Below, one piece after another: positions 37,722-46,047 of a DNA stretch of 61,443 nt. Under the pieces are notes generated by a model. It saw only the letters and a program-made list of their open reading frames with translations, searched no databases and was not told the DNA's origin. Source of the stretch: Bacillus sp. B1-b2 (lineage in GTDB: Bacteria; Bacillota; Bacilli; Bacillales; Cytobacillaceae). Where the stretch lies: assembly GCF_009183415.1 (NCBI RefSeq), contig NZ_WEHU01000025.1:1-61443 (forward strand), in the 5' to 3' direction. Both the position numbers and the translations under genes were made by a program. Positions within the stretch are counted from its first letter, which is position 1, and the number at the start of each line of letters is the position of its first letter.

Positions 37722-40061
37722 TTGGAAGATAAATTTACAGGAAACATAGATAGACTTCTAACATATATGAAAGACGAAGCATACAAACCTTTAACCGTGC
37801 AAGAGCTGGAAGAGGCATTTGGAATTGAAGATTCATCAGACTTTAAAGACTTTGTTAAAGCACTTGTTTTAATGGAGGAAAAGGGCTTAGTTGTTCGAAC
37901 TAGAAGTAATCGTTATGGACTTCCAGAAAAAATGAACCTTGTTAGAGGGAAGTTATCTGGTCACGCAAAAGGATTTGCATTTGTCATACCTGAAGAACAA
38001 GGAATGGATGATATCTTTATACCTCCAAATGAAGTGAAAACGGCTTTAAATGGAGATATTGTTTTAGCAAGAGTTACCTCTGAAAGCTCTGGCCAAAGAA
38101 GAGAAGGAACGATTGTCCGCATTATCGAAAGAGGTGTACAACAAGTAGTAGGTACATATTCTGAAAGCAAGCACTTTGGGTTTGTTATTCCAGATGACAA
38201 AAAAATTGCTACAGATATCTTCATTCCAAAAGGAAGTACAAAAGGTGCAGTAGAAGGTCATAAAGTAGTAGTGAAATTAACTGCTTATCCAGAAGGTAGA
38301 AAGAATGCAGAGGGAGAGGTAGTGAAAATACTAGGTCATAAGAATGATCCTGGTGTTGATATTTTATCCATTATACATAAACATGGATTACCATTAACTT
38401 TTCCTGATGAAGTGCTAGAGCAAGCTAATAACACACCAGATAGTATCGATGAAAAGGAAATTGCGAACAGACGTGATTTAAGAAATGAAACAATTGTAAC
38501 TATCGATGGTGCAGATGCAAAGGATTTAGATGATGCGGTAACTGTTACAAAATTAGAAAATGGTAACTACAAATTAGGTGTCCATATTGCGGATGTTTCT
38601 TATTATGTTACAGAGAAGTCACCGATTGATAAAGAGGCGGAAGAAAGAGGGACAAGTGTTTACTTGGTAGATCGTGTAATCCCAATGATTCCTCATCGAC
38701 TTTCAAACGGAATCTGTTCGTTAAATCCTAAGGTTGATCGTTTAACCCTTTCTTGTCATATGGAAATTTCCTCTACCGGAGAAGTGGTAAGTCATGAAAT
38801 TTTTCAAAGTGTGATTAAAACGACGGAAAGAATGACTTATGGAGATGTAAATTCTATTCTACAAGAAAAAGATGAAGAGTTAAGAAAGAAATATGAAAAT
38901 CTTGTGCCGATGTTTGAACTAATGGAAGAGTTAGCTCAAGTTCTTCGTACGAAAAGAATGACACGTGGTGCGATAGATTTTGATTTTAAAGAATCAAAGG
39001 TTGTTGTGGATCAAGAAGGAAAGCCAGAAGACGTTATTTTAAGAGAGCGTTCTGTTGCAGAGAGATTGATTGAAGAATTTATGCTTGTTGCGAATGAAAC
39101 AGTGGCAGAGCATTTCCATTGGCTACAAGTACCATTTATTTATCGTATACATGAGGATCCAAAGGAAGAAAAGCTAAGAAGATTCTTTGAGTTTATTACT
39201 AACTTTGGATATATTGTAAAAGGTACTGCGAATTCCGTTCATCCAAGAGCTCTACAGGAAATTATTGAAGCTGTACAAGGATCTCCAGAGGAAATGGTTA
39301 TCTCTACAATCATGCTGCGATCCATGCAACAAGCAAAATATAATCCTGAAAGTTTAGGACATTTTGGGTTATCAACCGAATTTTATACACATTTTACTTC
39401 TCCAATAAGAAGATATCCTGACTTAATCGTTCACCGTTTAATTCGAACATATTTAATTGAAGGGGATATTAGTGCAGAGACTCAAGAGAAATGGAAAAAC
39501 CTTTTAAGTGAAATTGCAGAGCATTCTTCGAACATGGAAAGACGTTCAGTAGAAGCTGAGAGAGAAACTGATGAATTGAAGAAAGCAGAATATATGTTAG
39601 ATAAAATTGGGGAAGAGTATGATGGTATCATTAGTTCAGTAACGAACTTTGGTATGTTTGTTGAACTTACCAATACCATTGAAGGTTTAGTTCATGTGAG
39701 TTATTTGACAGATGATTATTATCGTTATGATGAACGCCATTTTGCGATGATTGGGGAAAGAACAGGTAAGGTTTTCCGAATCGGTGACGAAATAACGATT
39801 CGTGTTGTAAACGTGAATAAAGAAGAGCGTGCTATTGATTTTGAGGTAGTTGGCATGAAAGGGACTCGCCGTAGAGATCCGAAGAGTGAGGGAAGAGTAT
39901 TTTCCACAGGAAGTTCCTCACGTGCTCCTAGAAAGGGTAAATCAGATCGAGGAGACGTAGGTCGTAAAGAGAAACCAGGAGAGTCTAGAAGAAAAGGGAA
40001 GAAAGATAAAAAGCATTTTGAGAATGCTCCTAAAGCAAAGCGAAATAAAAAGAAGCGTTAA
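37722..40061 (+). CDS. rnr: Ribonuclease R
   Basis: A 779-residue processive 3'-5' exoribonuclease of the RNB family that degrades structured RNA and aids tmRNA processing and non-stop mRNA decay. Order: N-terminal winged helix (to about 70), two cold-shock domains (75-220), the RNB catalytic domain with [14 protein letters not shown] near 265, an S1 domain near 625-710, and a strongly basic tail. It starts with TTG after AAGGAGGG. Next to smpB and ssrA as in other Bacillaceae. Confidence 0.96.
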   Translation: MEDKFTGNIDRLLTYMKDEAYKPLTVQELEEAFGIEDSSDFKDFVKALVLMEEKGLVVRTRSNRYGLPEKMNLVRGKLSGHAKGFAFVIPEEQGMDDIFIPPNEVKTALNGDIVLARVTSESSGQRREGTIVRIIERGVQQVVGTYSESKHFGFVIPDDKKIATDIFIPKGSTKGAVEGHKVVVKLTAYPEGRKNAEGEVVKILGHKNDPGVDILSIIHKHGLPLTFPDEVLEQANNTPDSIDEKEIANRRDLRNETIVTIDGADAKDLDDAVTVTKLENGNYKLGVHIADVSYYVTEKSPIDKEAEERGTSVYLVDRVIPMIPHRLSNGICSLNPKVDRLTLSCHMEISSTGEVVSHEIFQSVIKTTERMTYGDVNSILQEKDEELRKKYENLVPMFELMEELAQVLRTKRMTRGAIDFDFKESKVVVDQEGKPEDVILRERSVAERLIEEFMLVANETVAEHFHWLQVPFIYRIHEDPKEEKLRRFFEFITNFGYIVKGTANSVHPRALQEIIEAVQGSPEEMVISTIMLRSMQQAKYNPESLGHFGLSTEFYTHFTSPIRRYPDLIVHRLIRTYLIEGDISAETQEKWKNLLSEIAEHSSNMERRSVEAERETDELKKAEYMLDKIGEEYDGIISSVTNFGMFVELTNTIEGLVHVSYLTDDYYRYDERHFAMIGERTGKVFRIGDEITIRVVNVNKEERAIDFEVVGMKGTRRRDPKSEGRVFSTGSSSRAPRKGKSDRGDVGRKEKPGESRRKGKKDKKHFENAPKAKRNKKKR

Positions 40062-40078
40062 TTCATTTTTTCCTATTA

Positions 40079-40121
40079 AAGGACCATTATTAGATGATCG
40101 AATATCTAATAATGGTCCTGT
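40079..40121. other. Long hairpin between rnr and smpB
   Basis: AGGACCATTATTAGAT pairs perfectly with ATCTAATAATGGTCCT around a short loop. No T-run follows on the plus strand, so it is not a standard terminator. It could stabilise the rnr transcript end or be an RNase target. Confidence 0.6.
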
Positions 40122-40189
40122 AGGGAGACTATTTGTGAACAAGTAGTTATTTTGGTAAAATAGTTGGCAAGAGTAGGGGGAAGAGAGAG

Positions 40190-40657
40190 ATGCCAAAAGG
40201 TGAAGGCAAACTAGTTGCACAAAATAAAAAAGCAAACCACGATTATTTTATTGAAGAGACGTACGAGGCTGGAGTTGTCTTACAAGGAACAGAAATTAAG
40301 GCGATTCGTGCAGGTAGAGTGAACTTAAAAGAATCATATGCACGTATTATTAATGGAGAAGTTTTCTTGGTAGGGATGCATATAAGCCCATATGAACAAG
40401 GAAATCGTTATAATCATGATCCTTTACGAACAAGAAAGCTATTACTTCATAAAAAGCAAATTAACAAATTGATTGGTGATACAAAGGAAATAGGATATTC
40501 CCTAGTACCTTTAAAAATTTATTTTAAAAATGGCTTTGCTAAGGTTTTAATTGGACTTGGTAAGGGTAAGAAAAACTATGACAAGCGAGAAACATTAAAA
40601 CGTAAAGAAGCAAATCGAAATATCGAACGTGCTTTACGTGATAGGCAAAAAATATAA
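40190..40657 (+). CDS. smpB: SsrA-binding protein SmpB
   Basis: SmpB binds the tRNA-like domain of tmRNA and delivers it to stalled ribosomes. The 155-residue OB-fold protein has [17 protein letters not shown] near 11, [17 protein letters not shown] near 34, and a basic C-terminal tail ending in ALRDRQKI that enters the empty mRNA channel. The ribosome site GGGGGAAGAGAG precedes the ATG. It lies 157 bp before ssrA. Confidence 0.97.
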   Translation: MPKGEGKLVAQNKKANHDYFIEETYEAGVVLQGTEIKAIRAGRVNLKESYARIINGEVFLVGMHISPYEQGNRYNHDPLRTRKLLLHKKQINKLIGDTKEIGYSLVPLKIYFKNGFAKVLIGLGKGKKNYDKRETLKRKEANRNIERALRDRQKI

Positions 40658-40672
40658 TCCAATACTTTACAA

Positions 40673-40700
40673 TTGCATTATGCTTTCGTTATGTTATAAT
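40673..40700 (+). promoter_or_regulatory. Predicted promoter of ssrA
   Basis: TTGCAT and a perfect TATAAT are separated by 16 bp. A leader of about 108 nt, which would be removed by RNase P, runs from here to the tmRNA 5' end. Confidence 0.6.
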
Positions 40701-40814
40701 TACTTATGTCGCTAAGACAACATAACTTAAAGCTCCTATTTTTAGAGCTTCCGAACGTACGCTGTAAAAAGCGGAAATCCTGTAATGTAACAATTACTTG
40801 ATTTTATCCTATAT

Positions 40815-41447
40815 GGGGACGCTACGGATTCGACAGGGATAGTTCGAGCTTAGGTTGCGAGTCGAGGGGATCGGCCTCGTTAAAACGTCAAAGCCTATAA
40901 CTGGCAAACAACAAAACAACTTCGCTTTAGCTGCTTAATAGCGCTTAGCGGTTCCTCCCTCCATTGCCCATGTGGTAGGGTAAGGGACTCACTTTAAGTG
41001 GGCTACGCCGGATTCCACCGTCTGAGGAAGAAGGAAGAGAACAACCAGACTAGCTTATCGGACGCCTGTCAACAGGCAGAAGAATAAGCGAAATGCGAAT
41101 ATGTTGACTACACTCGTAGAAGCTTAAGTGCCGATGTTTCTGGACGTGGGTTCGATTAATTATTAGTCGCCTTGTGTGGTAACATGCAAGTGAAAATCTG
41201 GCTTTATCGGTGAAACCTAAGTCACATAAGTGATAAGGCAATGCCGAGCGGTATGTGAAGTAATTCAACAGCCGTGTATCGACTGATAGGCTACCAAGAT
41301 TGGTAGTACTAAGATAAGAGATAAATACTTCTGATAAGAAGTAAATCTAGATCTCTTATAATACGCCAGAGGACCTAATCAATAGGTTCAAGATATAGTC
41401 AGTGCCATGACGAAAGCATGGAATTGCACGTCCCACCGTCTCCACCA
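40815..41447 (+). ncRNA. ssrA: tmRNA gene, split by a group I intron
   Basis: tmRNA rescues ribosomes stalled on broken mRNA by acting as alanyl-tRNA and then as template for a degradation tag. The acceptor GGGGACG at 40815 pairs with CGTCTCC before the encoded CCA at 41445-41447. The tag frame at 40903-40938 reads GKQQNNFALAA and a TAA stop, preceded by the usual charged alanine; the ALAA end is the ClpXP degron. The T-arm is interrupted: exon 1 ends TTCGAT at 41156 and exon 2 starts TCCCACC at 41431. Joining gives stem GTGGG/CCCAC with loop TTCGATT and a mature length of 359 nt, matching B. subtilis (about 360). Splicing is needed for a working tRNA-like domain. Confidence 0.95.
41157..41430 (+). 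mobile_element. Group I self-splicing intron in the tmRNA T-loop
   Basis: A 274-nt ORF-less intron. Exon end CGAT plus intron TAA (41153-41159) pairs with TTAGTCG (41163-41169): a 7-bp P1 helix with the required U.G wobble at the last exon base, U41156 with G41166. The intron ends in G at 41430 (omega-G). The S-type core element AAGATATAGTC lies at 41390-41400, and its AGTC can pair with GACT at 41281-41284 to form P7. The 3' end folds GTGC...GCAC (41402-41429) as a P9-type stem. Group I introns in this T-loop position are known from clostridial tmRNA genes. The subgroup is not assigned here. Confidence 0.93.
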
Positions 41448-41473
41448 AATATATATTTGGTGGTTTTTATTTT
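41442..41473 (+). terminator. ssrA terminator overlapping the tmRNA 3' end
   Basis: CCACCAAATAT pairs perfectly with ATATTTGGTGG (41442-41463), followed by TTTTTATTTT. The left stem includes the mature 3' CCACCA of tmRNA, so the hairpin must be opened or trimmed during maturation. Confidence 0.88.
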
Positions 41474-41515
41474 GTAAAAATCCTACCTTAGATAAAAACA
41501 TACTTGTTAGAGCTG

Positions 41516-41563
41516 GAAGAAAAAATCTTCAAAATCCTTTTCTTCCTTTTTTTTCTCCAATAA
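41516..41563 (+). terminator. Second terminator-like hairpin downstream of ssrA
   Basis: On the plus strand GGAAGAAAA pairs with TTTTCTTCC and is followed by TTTTTTTT. It overlaps the end of the LAGLIDADG frame and could be a back-up terminator for ssrA or a chance A/T-rich fold. Confidence 0.4.
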
Positions 41564-41711
41564 GCGATTGAAGATACGTTATTAATTCTAAATCTGTCGA
41601 TGTAATGGACAAACAGGGACGACGAAATTCTTCCTTATGCATTCTAGTTAGAGTTATCCTACCTTCTCCATCCATAATACCTGCTAAATATGATGCTCCC
41701 CATTTTTCCAT
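41529..41711 (-). CDS. LAGLIDADG homing endonuclease fragment
   Basis: A 60-residue protein containing YLAGIMDGEG at residues 8-17, a clear LAGLIDADG motif (D14 and the following acidic residue fit the metal site). It continues with the first beta-strands, including LSITSTDLELITYLQSLIG. Single-motif members are usually 110-170 residues, so the C-terminal half is missing. The end runs into an A-rich stretch, and a one-base shift there would give about 12 more residues only. AAGGAG lies 8 nt before the ATG. It sits 82 bp after tmRNA on the opposite strand, which suggests a former link with the intron. Confidence 0.75.
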   Translation of the reverse strand: MEKWGASYLAGIMDGEGRITLTRMHKEEFRRPCLSITSTDLELITYLQSLIGEKKGRKGF

Positions 41712-41807
41712 CAGTAAAGCTCCTTTTTAATGAATATTATATCTTGAAAAAGGAATATATGTTCTGTTTTTAAGTTGTTTGTTAACCAAAAAAATTCCTC
41801 TGCTTAT

Positions 41808-41852
41808 GTAATATTATTGGAACACTAAGTCCCAATAATATTACTTGTTTTT
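41808..41852 (+). terminator. Orphan 13-bp perfect hairpin
   Basis: GTAATATTATTGG pairs perfectly with CCAATAATATTAC around an 11-nt loop, then TTGTTTTTCT on the plus strand. No plus-strand gene precedes it, apart from ssrA 360 bp away. It may end an unrecognised transcript or mark an old element border. Confidence 0.6.
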
Positions 41853-41948
41853 CTAGTTTCCATTTAATTTTACTGGGACCTTGGAAAGAGTGGGGATGAT
41901 AACACTTTATCCTTGTTTTGATGCAAATCTATTAAGTAATATAGAGGT

Positions 41949-42542
41949 CTATCTACCCATACGAATATTCTTAACTGTTTTTCTTTCTATTAGTAGATCT
42001 TCATAAATTCTCTTTCCACCACTCCCCAATGGAGCCTGTGCAAGTAGTCCTACTTTAACAACCTCATCAACAGGCAAATGGAAAAATCTCATCATATAAT
42101 AATTTTCACCATCAGTAGAATAGTGAAACGCAAAAGAAGTTCCACTTCTGCAAATTTGAAGCCATACAGTATTATCTTCAATGTTACACCCATTAGCGTC
42201 ATCAGATTCTTCTTTAGTTACAACACTAACAACTGCATGTGTATCAAAATCTGTTAATTCAAAACATGCTTTTGCCCAATAGGACATATCTTTCATAACC
42301 ATTATGGAAGCAGAATCGTATATGTCATTAAAATCATGGGAAACTTTCACTCGCATAACAAAATTTCCTGCCACTTCTGTATAATAAAAGGGTGCATTAC
42401 ATAATGACTCTGGAGTGATACCTTCTTCTCCAATTGCACCATTGTTGCAGAAAAAGTCAGTTTCTTTAGGTGCATATATTTCTATTCTATTATGTTCTTT
42501 GTTGATAACGCTCTCATTTATCCAATTGAAATTATACATCAT
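41949..42542 (-). CDS. DUF1349 domain protein
   Basis: A 197-residue soluble protein of the DUF1349 (concanavalin-like jelly-roll) family. Typical features are the N-terminal W-near-NxxE segment, ASIMVMKDMSYWAKACFE near 77-95, TVWLQICRSGTSFAFHYSTDG near 125 and a C-terminal LLAQAPLGSGG near 165. The family is thought to bind or act on carbohydrate, but no function is proven. The start follows GAGGAGGA. It is a stand-alone gene. Confidence 0.88.
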   Translation of the reverse strand: MMYNFNWINESVINKEHNRIEIYAPKETDFFCNNGAIGEEGITPESLCNAPFYYTEVAGNFVMRVKVSHDFNDIYDSASIMVMKDMSYWAKACFELTDFDTHAVVSVVTKEESDDANGCNIEDNTVWLQICRSGTSFAFHYSTDGENYYMMRFFHLPVDEVVKVGLLAQAPLGSGGKRIYEDLLIERKTVKNIRMGR

Positions 42543-42994
42543 TATTCCTCCTCATATATTAAACATAATATTACCCATAGAAATAGGTTTCTTTCTTATC
42601 TATATTCTATAATATTATATTTGAGTACATAGTTAGTAAAGACAACTCGTTTAATTACTATGATTTTTACCTTGTAATTATAATTCGTTAGAGAACCACC
42701 TATTTTTTAACATGATACTAAGGCTTTGGTAAAAAAATGATAATGTAATTAATAAATCCTAGAGATAGGTTTCTTAAAGCACTGAAGTTTTTGGAATTAT
42801 GTTAGGAAGTTTATTGTCACGAACAAAATCCGTATTTATCTAGTTACTATATTGATAACCTCACTAAAATACATCTTAAATTCTATACTTAACTGTCTTT
42901 ATAATTGCTATTATACTAGCAAATAAAGACAATAGAGGTTTTTATAGAAAAATGTTTACAATTACTAGAGACGAGAAAGGAAATGTGATGGCCG
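42543..42994. other. Intergenic region with palindromic hairpin
   Basis: The 452-bp spacer separates divergent genes. At 42895-42930, GTCTTTAT and TTGCTA pair with TAGCAA and ATAAAGAC around TTATAC, making a nearly continuous 14-bp palindrome that includes TATACT, a possible -10. It could be an operator for the downstream transsulfuration gene. Nothing else was recognised. Confidence 0.45.
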
Positions 42995-44173
42995 ATGAAA
43001 GATAAAACCATGTTAATACACCACAAAGAAGACCAAACAAATTATCAAGGTGCAGTAGTTCCACCAATCTATCAGAATTCACTCTTTGTTTTTGAGGATT
43101 GGGACGCTATAAATCAGGCATTTGAAGATCCTATTAATAATAGTATCTATTCCCGAGGAAAGAATCCAGGAGTCTCGATGGTGGAAGAAAAGCTAGCGAA
43201 ATTGTGTCATGGAGAAAAAGCCAAAATGTTCTCTAGTGGAATGGGAGCAATATCGGCTTCTATTCTTCATTATGTGAAGGCAAACGATCATATCATCTCC
43301 ATTAATAATATTTATGGTCCTACAAATAATTTTATCCGTCACTATCTAAAAGAGAAATGTAACATAGATTCTACCTTTGTCGAGGGAAAGAATATTCAAG
43401 ATTTTGAGAATGCTATCCGTCCCAATACAAAGCTAATTTATTTAGAATCACCCTCTAGTGCTATATTTTCTCTTCAAGATATAGAAGCAGTTGCAAAGCT
43501 AGCTAGAAAACATAAAATTAAAACAGTAATTGATAATACTTGGGCAAGTCCTATTTTTCAAAAGCCTCTAGATTTGGGGATAGATTTAGAGGTACATTCA
43601 TGTTCAAAATATATCGGTGGTCATAGTGATATTGTAGCAGGTGTAATAGTAGGGAAAGAGAATGATCTAGATGAGATATTTACTCATGAAGCAGCGTTAT
43701 TAGGGGCGAAAATGGCACCATTTGAAGCTTGGTTAATTCTTCGTAGTCTACGTACTTTATCTATTAGAATGAAAGAACATCAAAGTAATACAAGGAAAGT
43801 AATTGAATTATTACAGAATCACGAAGCAGTGGAAAAAATTTATTATCCAGGAATACCAAGTTTTGATCAATACGAACTAGCAAAGTAACAAATGACTGGT
43901 TTTTCGGGACTTTTTGCTTTTGAATTAAAGTCAGATAATCTTGATAAAATTAAGAAATTTGTGAACAGCTTACAACTTTTCAAAATTGGGGTTAGCTGGG
44001 GAGGGCATGAAAGCTTAGTATATGCCCCTGCAATAAGTTATTTAAAGGAACTATCACCAGAACAATTTAAAGCCATGAATATTTCTCTAGGAACTATAAG
44101 AATGTCGATTGGCTTAGAGGATAGTGATGATTTAGTGAGGGATTTAGAGGAATGTTTAGCGTATGTACTATAG
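42995..44173 (+). pseudogene. Transsulfuration PLP enzyme (cystathionine gamma-synthase/beta-lyase type), broken by in-frame TAA
   Basis: A full-length Cys/Met-metabolism PLP enzyme (391 sense codons) with AAG TAA CAA ATG at 43883-43894: the frame stops at 43886 and continues in register. Upstream part: YQGAVVPPIYQNSLFVF, the cofactor-binding SGMGAIS segment near 82, and the PLP lysine in HSCSKYIGGHSD near 205. Downstream part: QMTGFSGLFAFELK and IGVSWGGHESLVYAP, both essential for substrate binding. Homologues usually have lysine at the stop position (AAA to TAA is one change). A truncated protein would lack the C-terminal domain, so loss of function is likely. A sequencing error cannot be excluded. 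Confidence 0.85.
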
Positions 44174-44254
44174 ATATAAATGGTTAAATTTTCTTTGAGT
44201 GCTTATTTTTGTAGAGAGATAAGTTAATCGACTAGGTAAATAAAAATATAAACT

Positions 44255-44284
44255 AGGGGCTGTTCCGATGAAAAGACCCCTAAT
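44255..44284 (-). terminator. Possible terminator of the MBL gene
   Basis: TTAGGGG and CCCCTAG pair across a 16-nt loop on the minus strand, followed by a T/A-rich tail. Weak. Confidence 0.35.
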
Positions 44285-44307
44285 TTATAAACTATACCTA
44301 TTTAATT

Positions 44308-45234
44308 TTATAACCAATAAGACTCCCCAATTCTTAATTTTTTTAAATGTGAAGGATCTAATTGCAAGCTTTCCCATTCTGCTTCTAACCTTGCTATAGC
44401 TTCTGGACCAGTATCATCTGCCAAATGATAGGTCCCATAATGCATAGGAATAAAAGTGCTTCCTTTTAACTCTAAGAATGCTTTTACAGCATCTTCTGGA
44501 TTTATGTGACTTACTTTCATAAACCATTCTGGCTCATAGGCTCCAATTGGCATTAGTACTGTTTGGATGTTAAACTTCTCCGCTATATCTTGAAATCCTC
44601 TGAAATATCCTGTGTCACCAACAAAATAGATAGAATGCTCCTTATCTTTACTCTCTATAATCCAACCACCCCAATGGGAAGTGTTTGTATCAGTAAGGGT
44701 TCGTTTTGTCCAATGCTGTGCAGGTACAAAAGAAAAGGTCATGTTATGCTCTTCAAATGAGTCATACCAATTACTTTCCACTACTTTTTTATAACCTCTT
44801 TTTCTAAAGGCATAACCTAACCCAATTGGAACATAATAAGTTGGATTACCTTTCAATTTCTTTAAGGTAGGGAAGTTTAAATGATCATAATGACCATGAG
44901 AGATAAATACGATATCTATCTCAGGCATGTCATTTAGGGAAATACCTGGTGCTGTTATGCGCTTTTGAAATCCCATACGATTCGCCCAAACAGGATCTGT
45001 AATCATATTCAATCCATTCATTTGAATAAAAAAGGTAGAATGTCCAATCCAAGTGATGGATGCAGTAGTTCGATTACTATTTAGTTTGTTGATCTCTTTT
45101 AGCGGAGCTTGCTCAATTTGGAAGCTAAGATCTTTTTTGTTTTTCTTACGTTCCTTTTGCCAGCGATAAAAATCAGTGAATGTTGTAGAATTCTCTATAT
45201 CATCCAAGTTGTTATAACGGTGTTTCTGTGCCAT
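44308..45234 (-). CDS. MBL-fold metal-dependent hydrolase (NAPE-PLD-like)
   Basis: A 308-residue cytosolic metallo-beta-lactamase-fold protein. The zinc-binding HGHYDHL is near residue 134, with further ligands in PAQHWTKR near 175, YFVGDTGYF near 207 and MHYGTYH near 270. The N-terminal part has ITWIGHSTFFIQM and ITDPVW typical of the NAPE-phospholipase-D-like and UlaG-like subgroup. The substrate is unknown. I choose the ATG at 45234, 5 nt after GGAGG; the longer TTG start overlaps that ribosome site. It lies 23 bp after the TetR gene and is likely cotranscribed. Confidence 0.88.
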   Translation of the reverse strand: MAQKHRYNNLDDIENSTTFTDFYRWQKERKKNKKDLSFQIEQAPLKEINKLNSNRTTASITWIGHSTFFIQMNGLNMITDPVWANRMGFQKRITAPGISLNDMPEIDIVFISHGHYDHLNFPTLKKLKGNPTYYVPIGLGYAFRKRGYKKVVESNWYDSFEEHNMTFSFVPAQHWTKRTLTDTNTSHWGGWIIESKDKEHSIYFVGDTGYFRGFQDIAEKFNIQTVLMPIGAYEPEWFMKVSHINPEDAVKAFLELKGSTFIPMHYGTYHLADDTGPEAIARLEAEWESLQLDPSHLKKLRIGESYWL

Positions 45235-45257
45235 GTCTACCTCCAAAAGAATGTAAT

Positions 45258-45875
45258 TTACTTTTTAAGACCAGCTGCAAATAATGGACCATTCACATTA
45301 ATAGTTGTTAAGATTCGTGCCATTTCTTGTGGAGTCTCTTTTCTACCACTATTGAGCCATTCTTGAATTACCCCTATTTTGGCATTCCCCATATAAGCGG
45401 CTAAAAATTTTCCAGGAACAAGAAGATTTTCTTCTTTCACTAATGAGTCAGGATTATTTTCATAGAGTGTTTGCCACATAAACTCTTTTAATTTCGTTTG
45501 AAAAGACAAATCACCTTTTGGACCTAGTAAAGCTCTCATAATATCACTGTTTTCATTTAAGAATTCGAACAATGAAACAGTAAGTGGAAATGGTGGAACG
45601 GAAGAAGCATTTGTTTCAAGGGAATTAATAATGCTTGGAAAGTTTTGCATGGCGATTCTTGACATTTCATGTAAAATCTCATCTTCGCATTTAGTCATTA
45701 AATCAAATTTATCTAAATAATGGGCATAGAATGTCCCTCTATTAATATTTGCTCTTGTTGTTATGTCTTTTACTGTAATGGCTTCGAAACCCTTTTCTTC
45801 TATTAATTCTATTAATGCATCTCGAATAGATTGCTTTGTCCTAATAACTCTTAAATCAGTTTTACTATTATTCAC
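45258..45875 (-). CDS. TetR/AcrR-family transcriptional regulator
   Basis: A 205-residue repressor with an N-terminal TetR helix-turn-helix (AITVKDITTRANINRGTFYAHY split near residues 30-55) and a C-terminal ligand domain of the YhgE/Pip-associated type. It starts at GTG 45875 with AAAGGAG upstream. It is divergent from the ABC-2-type membrane protein gene at 46048, with a palindrome in the shared promoter region. It probably represses that gene and itself. The inducer is unknown. Confidence 0.88.
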   Translation of the reverse strand: MNNSKTDLRVIRTKQSIRDALIELIEEKGFEAITVKDITTRANINRGTFYAHYLDKFDLMTKCEDEILHEMSRIAMQNFPSIINSLETNASSVPPFPLTVSLFEFLNENSDIMRALLGPKGDLSFQTKLKEFMWQTLYENNPDSLVKEENLLVPGKFLAAYMGNAKIGVIQEWLNSGRKETPQEMARILTTINVNGPLFAAGLKK

Positions 45876-45918
45876 AATAAACTATCTCCTTTTGTAAAAT
45901 AAACACAATGATAAAAAA

Positions 45919-45934
45919 TGTTGGTTATCCAACA
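45919..45934. promoter_or_regulatory. Palindromic operator, likely for the TetR regulator
   Basis: TGTTGG-TTAT-CCAACA is a perfect 6-bp inverted repeat between the divergent TetR and membrane protein genes, flanked by A/T runs. Position and symmetry fit a TetR dimer site. Confidence 0.65.
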
Positions 45935-45953
45935 CATTTTTTGTTTTTGACCA

Positions 45954-45982
45954 TTGTAGGAAATGCAAATAAAACATATAAT
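45954..45982 (+). promoter_or_regulatory. Predicted promoter of the YhgE-like gene
   Basis: TTGTAG and a consensus TATAAT are 17 bp apart. The palindromic operator lies 20 bp upstream of the -35. Confidence 0.6.
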
Positions 45983-46047
45983 TTTGAACGTAATAAAACA
46001 ACACGGTGTGCATTTATTATAACTTATCAACTTGGAGGATCACAAAT

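Noticed and set aside
40815-41447. Two-piece (permuted) tmRNA
   Set aside because: Both acceptor strands are in the normal order and the interruption is in the T-loop with group I intron features, not in the tag-loop region where permuted tmRNAs are opened.
41431-41850. Prophage or island attachment site at the tmRNA 3' end
   Set aside because: tmRNA genes are common integration targets, but I found no integrase and no second copy of the 3' exon sequence in the window.
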